In this document: in pieces, positions 58,314-64,000 of the stretch
How positions within the stretch are numbered: the first letter of the stretch is position 1
Layout: each line of letters opens with the position of its first letter
DNA from: an uncultured Bacilli bacterium
GTDB taxonomy: Bacteria > Bacillota_I > Bacilli_A > RF39 > UBA660
Length of the DNA: 64,000 nt
Assembly: GCA_934091055.1 (NCBI GenBank)
Contig: CAKOKN010000001.1
Span: 156,731-220,730 of the forward strand
Reading direction: 5' to 3'
Made by a program: the position numbers and the translations under genes
Notes under the pieces: model-generated
What the model was told of the DNA's origin: nothing
The model's input: the letters and a program-made list of their open reading frames with translations, nothing else
The model's database searches: none

Positions 58314-59222
58314 TTACATATTGTCAAACGTAACTCTTCCTAAATAACCGTCCTGCAAATCTTTAATTACTTTTAAATAAACTCTATCGTAATCAGTTTC
58401 TCCTCCACGAATGGCTCCTATTTTTTTACCAATTTGATCTAGTATTGCTACTATATCTTCGGTCTCTGTTATATTATATCTAGTTATTAGATTATCTTTA
58501 TAGTCTTTTAGCATTTTATTTATGATATATATTGCTATATCTTCACTATCTAGTACTTCTTCTTTTATTGCAGTCATACTAGCTAAGTTATGAGCTACTT
58601 CTTCATCATCTAGTTTTGGCCATAGTATACCTGGAGTATCTAATAATTCTAGTTTATCATTTATTCTAATCCATTCTAAATTTTTGGTTACTCCTGGTCT
58701 ATTTCCTACGTTGGTACTCTTTTTTCCTACTAGTCTATTTATTAAAGTTGATTTACCAGCATTTGGAACTCCTACTACTAGCACTCTTGCCCTTCTTGGT
58801 TTTAGACCTTTTTTAATTCGTTTATCGTTTATCTCATTTATGATTGGTGATATTTTTTCAAAGATAGTTTGAATATTGGGATTGTTTATTAGATCCACTG
58901 TAATAACTAGATAACCTTTATTTTCATAATATGCTACCCATTTATTTGTCTTTTCTATATCACATAAATCTTTTTTTGTCATTATTAGCACTCTTGGTTT
59001 ACCTTTTACTAACTCGTCTATATCTTTATTTTTTGATGAATAAGGAATTCTTGAGTCGACAACCTCGAATACCATATCTATTAGATCTAGTTTTTCTTTT
59101 ATTTCTCTTTTGGTCTTTGCCATATGGCCTGGATACCAGTTGATGCTCGTCGATGGTAAACTTTTTGTGTTTTCTTCCATTTTTTTATTCTTTCTCATTT
59201 CTCTTTTTTGATACATATCCAT
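58314..59222 (-). CDS. rbgA: ribosome biogenesis GTPase RbgA (YlqF)
   Basis: A circularly permuted GTPase needed for late 50S assembly, 302 residues from the chosen start. NWYPGHMAKTKREI is the family start; motif order is G4 TKKDL (82-86), G1 GVPNAGKS (151-158), then G3 DTPG (195-198), and the ANTAR-like C-terminal helices follow. The ATG at 59222 lies one base after the DUF1016 stop, and its ribosome site GAAGGTG is inside the last codons of that gene. Confidence 0.95.
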   Translation of the reverse strand: MDMYQKREMRKNKKMEENTKSLPSTSINWYPGHMAKTKREIKEKLDLIDMVFEVVDSRIPYSSKNKDIDELVKGKPRVLIMTKKDLCDIEKTNKWVAYYENKGYLVITVDLINNPNIQTIFEKISPIINEINDKRIKKGLKPRRARVLVVGVPNAGKSTLINRLVGKKSTNVGNRPGVTKNLEWIRINDKLELLDTPGILWPKLDDEEVAHNLASMTAIKEEVLDSEDIAIYIINKMLKDYKDNLITRYNITETEDIVAILDQIGKKIGAIRGGETDYDRVYLKVIKDLQDGYLGRVTFDNM

Positions 59223-59223
59223 T

Positions 59224-60234
59224 TTAATCTTCACCTTCTTTTACATTCAAATACAAATTTATTTCTTCTTCTGTTGGTAATTTATCTATTAATTCTTTTG
59301 GTAGTTGTTCTTTCAATTCATAAGTTGAAACACCTATAGGAACATTTGTAGATTTCAAAGACCAATCTACCGTTACTCTGTTCTTTCCTCTACATAATAA
59401 TAAACCAATCGTAGGTGTATCACATTCTTTTTTAATTGTTTCATTAACTGCTGTTACATAAAATCCTAATTGTCCTATATATTCTGGTTTAAATTCACTT
59501 ACTTTTAATTCGACAGCTACATAACACCTAAGTTCCAAGTGATAAAATAGTAGATCAATATAATAATCTTGATTATCCACAGAAATTTTATATTGATTTC
59601 CAACGAAACTAAATCCTTTTCCTAATTCTAATAAAACATTTCTTATTTTAGTTATTAAAGCTTCTTCCAATTCTTTTTCTTTATATTCTTCTTTTAATGT
59701 AATAAAATCAAATATATATGGATCTTTTATGGTATTATTCACTAAATCACTATCTTTTGGAGGTAATATTGCATTAAAATTATTGTCACTATTTCCTATT
59801 CTTTTATGAAATTCTGTTTCAATTTGAATAGCTAATACATTTCTACTCCATCCATTTTTAATGGTATTTTCAGCGTATATTCGTCTAATATCTTTATTTT
59901 TAATTTTTTCAATTAGTAATAAATTATGTCCCCAAGGTAATTTGGCAACAAGTTGTTGCCACTTTTCATCATTAGCATACTCTTCATAGAATAATCTCAT
60001 TGACCTTATATTTCTTTCGGAAAATCCTTTCATATTAGGAAAAGTTAATTTAAGTTCTGTTGACACTTGCTTCGTAAAATTATTTCCATATTGTTTGTTC
60101 TCTGAAACAATTTTTCCCAATCTAAAATACAGCATAATTAAATTGCTATTGACTTCTTGCATAGTTTTAATTTGTGTATTTATAATTTCTTCTTTTATAT
60201 GACTAATAATATCTTTAAAATTTTTATCTAGCAT
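59224..60234 (-). CDS. DUF1016 / YhcG PDDEXK nuclease
   Basis: A 336-residue protein. The N-terminal helical part (about 8-160) has LIMLYFRLGKIVSE, NIRSMRLFYEEY, LPWGHNLLLIEK and NGWSRNVLAIQIE, typical of DUF1016_N. The C-terminal PDDEXK nuclease core has D227 in YYIDLLFYH and E242-L-K244. Members are often linked to restriction-modification or other defence islands. No methylase or restriction genes adjoin here; it is translationally coupled to rbgA instead. Start behind AAAGGATG. Confidence 0.9.
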   Translation of the reverse strand: MLDKNFKDIISHIKEEIINTQIKTMQEVNSNLIMLYFRLGKIVSENKQYGNNFTKQVSTELKLTFPNMKGFSERNIRSMRLFYEEYANDEKWQQLVAKLPWGHNLLLIEKIKNKDIRRIYAENTIKNGWSRNVLAIQIETEFHKRIGNSDNNFNAILPPKDSDLVNNTIKDPYIFDFITLKEEYKEKELEEALITKIRNVLLELGKGFSFVGNQYKISVDNQDYYIDLLFYHLELRCYVAVELKVSEFKPEYIGQLGFYVTAVNETIKKECDTPTIGLLLCRGKNRVTVDWSLKSTNVPIGVSTYELKEQLPKELIDKLPTEEEINLYLNVKEGED

Positions 60235-60361
60235 AATTTACATCCTTTCTATTGTTTTTCATAACTTCCCACATATCAGTTTATATTTATTTTATTTTCA
60301 TTCATATTATTACTTCCTTTTTAAAATCTTTCTGTTGCTTATTCCAGCTTGTTTATAGACT

Positions 60362-60493
60362 TTATTTATTGCTTTCTTCAACTAACAAATCGAAATCCGA
60401 TTTATATAATTTATCTTTTTTAACCCTATATTTTTCAAATTCTGTTAAAGCCTTATCACGTGCTATTTCACGTGATATTTTGCTTTTTAACAC
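60362..60493 (-). CDS. small 43-residue protein resembling the C-terminal tail of RhuM-type proteins
   Basis: Starts at GTG with GGAAGG five bases ahead and reads LKSKISREIARDKALTEFEK, then YRVKKDKLYKSDFDLLVEE. This helical pattern resembles the C-terminal helix of virulence RhuM family proteins. It follows the deoxyribosyltransferase-like gene by 12 bases. It may be a gene remnant that is still expressed or a genuine small protein. No upstream part of RhuM is visible. Confidence 0.45.
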   Translation of the reverse strand: MLKSKISREIARDKALTEFEKYRVKKDKLYKSDFDLLVEESNK

Positions 60494-60505
60494 TTTTACC
60501 TTCCA

Positions 60506-60802
60506 TTAATTTATGGGTTCTAAATACATTATTTCCTTACCTAATTTTTTAGCTTGTTCTATCTCTTTACTTGTTGAGTTTCCAATATATCCATTAACGT
60601 TAACTACATAGATCGCATCACTAATTTCAATCTTTTTGTAATGCAGATCTGCTAAAATTTGCTGTTCTTCTTCGCTAAACTTATCAGTGGTATAAACACA
60701 TTGTATAACAATATATTTATTTTTTATTTCTAATTCTTTAGCCACTTCCATCATTTTATCTTTAAATCGCATACTTCCACAAATGGTAACTACTTTATTC
60801 AT
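60506..60802 (-). CDS. nucleoside 2-deoxyribosyltransferase-like protein
   Basis: A 98-residue single-domain protein: VVTICGSMRFKDKMMEVAKELE, then ILADLHYKKIEISDAIYVVNVNGYIGNSTSKEIEQAKKLGKEI. This is the Rossmann-like pattern of the nucleoside deoxyribosyltransferase superfamily (CGSMRF loop, DAIYVVN...GYIGNST). Such short forms may be nucleotide hydrolases or binding proteins. It is 21 bases downstream of the queuosine-salvage gene, so a part in base/nucleoside salvage is plausible. Confidence 0.78.
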   Translation of the reverse strand: MNKVVTICGSMRFKDKMMEVAKELEIKNKYIVIQCVYTTDKFSEEEQQILADLHYKKIEISDAIYVVNVNGYIGNSTSKEIEQAKKLGKEIMYLEPIN

Positions 60803-60823
60803 ATTAATTCCTTTCTTTAAATG

Positions 60824-61750
60824 TTAATAATTTGTATTTCTACATAAATGATATGGTTTTGCTATCTTTTTGACTTTCTTAGAATAAGTAAATAAGAAGT
60901 CATTTATATCTATTGAGTTTATATTTTCTAATCTATTTTTTATATACTCTATAACAAATAACTGACTCGCCCTTATTTCAACTTCATATTTTGATGATAT
61001 TTTTATTTCTTTTTTGTTATCGATGATATTTGATAATTCTTTATCATACTCTATTATACCAAGTGCTCTTAATGTTTGAGGTATTTTATAGTCTGCACAA
61101 CCAATTAAATTTGAATAATTAACATTTATATTTTCTAATTCTTCTCTTATATGTAGAATGTCAGATGTTAATAATTGAGCTAATTTGTAAAAATATATTG
61201 TTTTTTGATTATATGTTCTTTCATCTTTAAATGATGGAAAATTTGCGATAATAGTTTCAAATAATTCTGTATCTGTGGTAAGGTTTTTAATATATTGATA
61301 AAAATTACCATTCATATTATCGTTGATATTTTTACTTACCTCTACAATTGTTTTATATCTTTCTTCAAATAGAGGTATTTGTACATTTCCTTTCAATATA
61401 TTATTAAATTCATTCTTATCTATCTTACTGAAATCTGTACCTTTCTTTTTTGTATAATTTAAAAGAGTATAAAGTAGAGCATCAGATCCATCCTTAAACC
61501 CCTCTTCAGTACTAACTGTCCATTTAGGATATCCCCAAAAAGAATAGTCTATTGCTTCAAAAACCACTAAAAAATTTACAATTGACTCTACGTCAAGATT
61601 TAATAAACCATATGGATTATATGTTAACCAATTCTTTATATCACTACAATCTATCTTATTTAAAAATTGTTCTAATACAGAATAATTTATTTTAACATAT
61701 TTACTATTTTCAACGACATACTTGCTAGTTTCTTTTATATCATTTAACAT
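60824..61750 (-). CDS. queuosine salvage protein (Qng1/DUF2419, queuosine 5'-phosphate N-glycosylase)
   Basis: A 308-residue protein matching DUF2419 along its length: IDYSFWGYPKWTV, EGFKDGSDALLYTL, IPLFEERYKTIVEV, NFPSFKDERTYNQKTIYFYKLAQLLTSDI, GCADYKIPQTLRALGI and YEVEIRASQLFVIEYI. The family releases queuine base from queuosine 5'-phosphate so that a tRNA-guanine transglycosylase can insert it. This points to queuine scavenging. No queDCE or tgt genes lie in the window. The gene is followed by a deoxyribosyltransferase-like gene. The call is based on many conserved blocks. Confidence 0.85.
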   Translation of the reverse strand: MLNDIKETSKYVVENSKYVKINYSVLEQFLNKIDCSDIKNWLTYNPYGLLNLDVESIVNFLVVFEAIDYSFWGYPKWTVSTEEGFKDGSDALLYTLLNYTKKKGTDFSKIDKNEFNNILKGNVQIPLFEERYKTIVEVSKNINDNMNGNFYQYIKNLTTDTELFETIIANFPSFKDERTYNQKTIYFYKLAQLLTSDILHIREELENINVNYSNLIGCADYKIPQTLRALGIIEYDKELSNIIDNKKEIKISSKYEVEIRASQLFVIEYIKNRLENINSIDINDFLFTYSKKVKKIAKPYHLCRNTNY

Positions 61751-61790
61751 AATGGCATCCTACTTTCAATTTTAAAAATATATATTTTTT

Positions 61791-62162
61791 TTATTTTTTT
61801 ACTTTTCTTAGCACTTTACATTTATTGTCTTTTATACAACCAATATCACCTTTATCTGATACTTTCTCAGTGCTTAACTTAGTTATTCTATAGTTGTTAT
61901 CTTCTTCAAATAAATAAGTTTCTAGTTCTCTACGTGAAGGTACTTTATCTAAAAATTCTATTAAATATTTTTCTTCATTAATTCCTTTTTTATAATAATC
62001 TTGATCTCCTACTTGTCTTTCATCTGGTAAGATTATTCTAGATACGCTATTTTCGCACTTTATGCAGTCTAATAACTTAGAATTATCATTTGTTTCAGAT
62101 ATACCACTGCAAGAAGCATTTACTCCTCTTTTAATTTTTAAAATTCCTTCATTTATTTTCAT
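61791..62162 (-). CDS. small protein of unknown function
   Basis: A 123-residue hydrophilic protein with cysteines in two pairs (LLDCIKCENS and IGCIKDNKCK) that could bind a metal. The middle part DERQVGDQDYYKKGINEEKYLIEFLDKVPSRRELETYLFEEDNN is charged and probably helical. I recognise no family. GGAGAG lies ahead of the ATG. It lies between the DUF3781 gene and the Qng1 gene in the same direction. Confidence 0.55.
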   Translation of the reverse strand: MKINEGILKIKRGVNASCSGISETNDNSKLLDCIKCENSVSRIILPDERQVGDQDYYKKGINEEKYLIEFLDKVPSRRELETYLFEEDNNYRITKLSTEKVSDKGDIGCIKDNKCKVLRKVKK

Positions 62163-62198
62163 TTTATTGCTCTCCTATATTTATTATATTATTATAGT

Positions 62199-62447
62199 CT
62201 ATTTAATAGTATGTGCAGTTATTATTGTATAACTGTATGAATTGATGGTTAATTTTATATTATCCACTATGCAATACCAATTCTTTCCTTCTTTATAAAT
62301 TCTACTATTATTTTGTGTTATTTTATCTTTGCAATAACTTATAATATCACAGTCTTCTTTTAATTTTAAATTATTCTTGATCCTTTTAATGCCACCATCT
62401 GTAGTATGTATTTTATCAATATTAGTTAATATTTTTTCTTTTTCCAT
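62199..62447 (-). CDS. DUF3781 family protein
   Basis: An 82-residue protein with the DUF3781 hallmarks: KIHTTDGGIKRIKNNL at about 12-27, then CKDKI, IYKEGKNWYC and a C-terminal INSYSYTIITAHTIK. Function is unknown; the family is scattered among Firmicutes, often in variable regions. It follows the serpin-like gene by ten bases and has no good ribosome site of its own, so it may depend on translation of the upstream gene. Confidence 0.85.
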   Translation of the reverse strand: MEKEKILTNIDKIHTTDGGIKRIKNNLKLKEDCDIISYCKDKITQNNSRIYKEGKNWYCIVDNIKLTINSYSYTIITAHTIK

Positions 62448-62456
62448 TAATTATTT

Positions 62457-63539
62457 TTATACTTCCTTTTGGAATTTGGTTATATCACTTATCTTAGCTG
62501 CAAAATAAGGATTATCTTTTTGGGCTTCTTTTAGAAAGATTGCAAAGGTGTTATCCACATTAAAATATCTAGGTTTTTCTTCTACTGGCATTGAAGTTGT
62601 TTTTATATCAAGTCCTGCTTCACTCTTTATTCTACCACCTTTTTCATCTAAGGAAAAGGAAATTGTTTGAACAGCGGTATCTATTACATATTCTTTATTA
62701 TCTATAGAAGTAAATGGTTTATTTGATAGTTCTTTATATTCTCTTTTTACATTAAAATCTATCATTGGGGCCTTAAACTTATCTTGTTCTGTAAAATTTT
62801 TATTGCCTTGATAATTTATACTTTCTTTTTTTATATTATTATATATTTCATTAAAAGTGTTCCCTTTGGGATTTTTATATAAAATAACTTCATCGTTATT
62901 TTTGGTATGTAATTTTACTGCAAAACTGTCTTTACTGTTATAGAATAATACTTCAATTTGATTTCTTACTTCATCAGTAGACTTTTTATCTATACCAAAG
63001 TATTTTATATTATCATAATTGTTAAATTTAGCTGTTTTTAGAACACTAAATTTTTTATTATACTCAAATTCTCTATATAGCATCGCATAAAAGAAATATC
63101 TTTCTTGTGTATCATTATCTAATTCTGTATCGTCCCAACTAAAATTATCTAATATATCACTGCTTTGATTAAACTTATCTTTGATTGATTTTTCTATTTC
63201 TTTTTTTAATGCTAATGTTTTTGGTCCGTATTTTTTGTAGTAATAGTCTTCAGATATCATTGATGTATTAAAGTCTTTTTTATTTAAATTGTCTACTATC
63301 TTCATTGCTGGCTCTATTTTTATTTCTTTTTTGATGACTTCATCAATCATATCATTCCATACAAGTTGAAATGTTCCACACCAACTACTATTTTCTGAAA
63401 TGTTGTCATTCATTGTCGGTACTACTTCAATATTTTGTGTCAGTTTGTTTTGTTCTTTATTTTTTAATTTTAGAATATAAAATATACTGCAAAATAAAAC
63501 TAATAATATAATTGTTGTAATAATAATTTTCTTTTTCAT
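62457..63539 (-). CDS. membrane-anchored protein with serpin-like C-terminus
   Basis: A 360-residue protein. A membrane helix (about 4-24) anchors it outside the cell. The rest has ENSSWCGTFQLVWNDMIDEVI near residue 50 and ends PRYFNVDNTFAIFLKEAQKDNPYFAAKISDITKF, which is reminiscent of the closing strands of serpins (PF...F.I.....ILF.G.V). The middle part contains strand-like repeats. If it is a serpin relative, it would inhibit proteases; I consider this tentative. A good AAAGGAGAAAT site precedes the ATG. Confidence 0.45.
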   Translation of the reverse strand: MKKKIIITTIILLVLFCSIFYILKLKNKEQNKLTQNIEVVPTMNDNISENSSWCGTFQLVWNDMIDEVIKKEIKIEPAMKIVDNLNKKDFNTSMISEDYYYKKYGPKTLALKKEIEKSIKDKFNQSSDILDNFSWDDTELDNDTQERYFFYAMLYREFEYNKKFSVLKTAKFNNYDNIKYFGIDKKSTDEVRNQIEVLFYNSKDSFAVKLHTKNNDEVILYKNPKGNTFNEIYNNIKKESINYQGNKNFTEQDKFKAPMIDFNVKREYKELSNKPFTSIDNKEYVIDTAVQTISFSLDEKGGRIKSEAGLDIKTTSMPVEEKPRYFNVDNTFAIFLKEAQKDNPYFAAKISDITKFQKEV

Positions 63540-63610
63540 ATTTCTCCTTTACTAACATAATAATACCATACATTGATTTTAAAGTAAATGTTTATTCTTT
63601 TTATTTTAGG

Positions 63611-63639
63611 GAAAAAGAAAAAGGCTATTTGCCTTTTCC
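63611..63639 (-). terminator. intrinsic terminator of the collagen-like gene
   Basis: On the minus strand AAAAGGC and GCCTTTT form a short stem followed by TCTTTTTCCC, about 30 bases after the stop codon. Confidence 0.65.
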
Positions 63640-63666
63640 TTCGTTAGTTTGTTTTTGCTTAATATT

Positions 63667-64000
<334 letters not shown>

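Overview
The window is AT-rich (about 28-30% G+C by eye, not computed) and reads in the standard bacterial code: Trp is TGG and housekeeping proteins are full length. Gene content points to a walled, anaerobic, endospore-forming low-GC Firmicute of the uncultured Bacilli / Erysipelotrichia / RF39-like kind. Supporting genes are spore-related (SpoIIAA-like STAS protein with a SigF/SigG-type sigma factor, YqfC/YqfD, a Cys-rich CotY/CotZ coat protein, a collagen-like surface protein), anaerobic (class III ribonucleotide reductase, arginine deiminase pathway) and wall-related (class B PBP, class B sortase with an NPQTS substrate). Almost every gene is on the minus strand, so transcription runs right to left. 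Plus-strand genes are limited to the coat protein, a DUF2624-like gene and one small low-complexity gene.

Layout. 1-5.5 kb: EndA-type nuclease (cut by the edge), dtd, relA, secDF, comN-like gene. 5.6-8.1 kb: XRE regulator, sigma factor, STAS protein, membrane protein. 8.3-12.2 kb: class B sortase, a 1 kb segment bounded by inverted copies of a two-hairpin element (tetrapyrrole-methylase fragment, HAD protein), and the NPQTS surface protein. 12.3-14.3 kb: yqfD, yqfC and the divergent coat gene. 14.4-20.9 kb: pheT, pheS, a small gene and a Phe T-box, an unknown gene, frr, a glycosyltransferase. 21-28 kb: arcD-C-B-A and an amino-acid ABC transporter. 28-35 kb: VanY-type carboxypeptidase, tdk, tyrosine recombinase, a GNAT gene between 29-bp direct repeats, efp, rpmG, class B PBP. 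34.8-38 kb: DUF2624-like gene, nfo, a lone pilin, rsmD, ylbF, smpB. 38-44 kb: CapA-like protein, two tandem RNase R genes, secG. 44-47.4 kb: anaerobic RNR locus. 47.8-53.2 kb: envelope genes, C39-like peptidase, HtrA, two-component system. 53.3-64 kb: accessory region (broken surface gene, VbhA-Fic protein, structured RNA candidate, recG, rbgA, DUF1016 nuclease, queuosine salvage glycosylase, DUF3781, serpin-like protein, collagen-like protein).

Two observations stand out. First, eight intergenic elements share one architecture: two consecutive hairpins with conserved loop edges and unrelated but self-complementary stems. They sit at or just after gene 3' ends. Second, the anaerobic ribonucleotide reductase is split: the large NrdD chain stops after its zinc ribbon, and the glycyl-radical segment (RRITGY...DRVKH) is a separate 57-residue gene between nrdD and nrdG. 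Other leads are a spoIIA-like locus lacking a SpoIIAB kinase, with Tyr at the expected phosphoserine; a direct-repeat-bounded acetyltransferase beside a Xer-type recombinase; and an unassigned small RNA downstream of recG.
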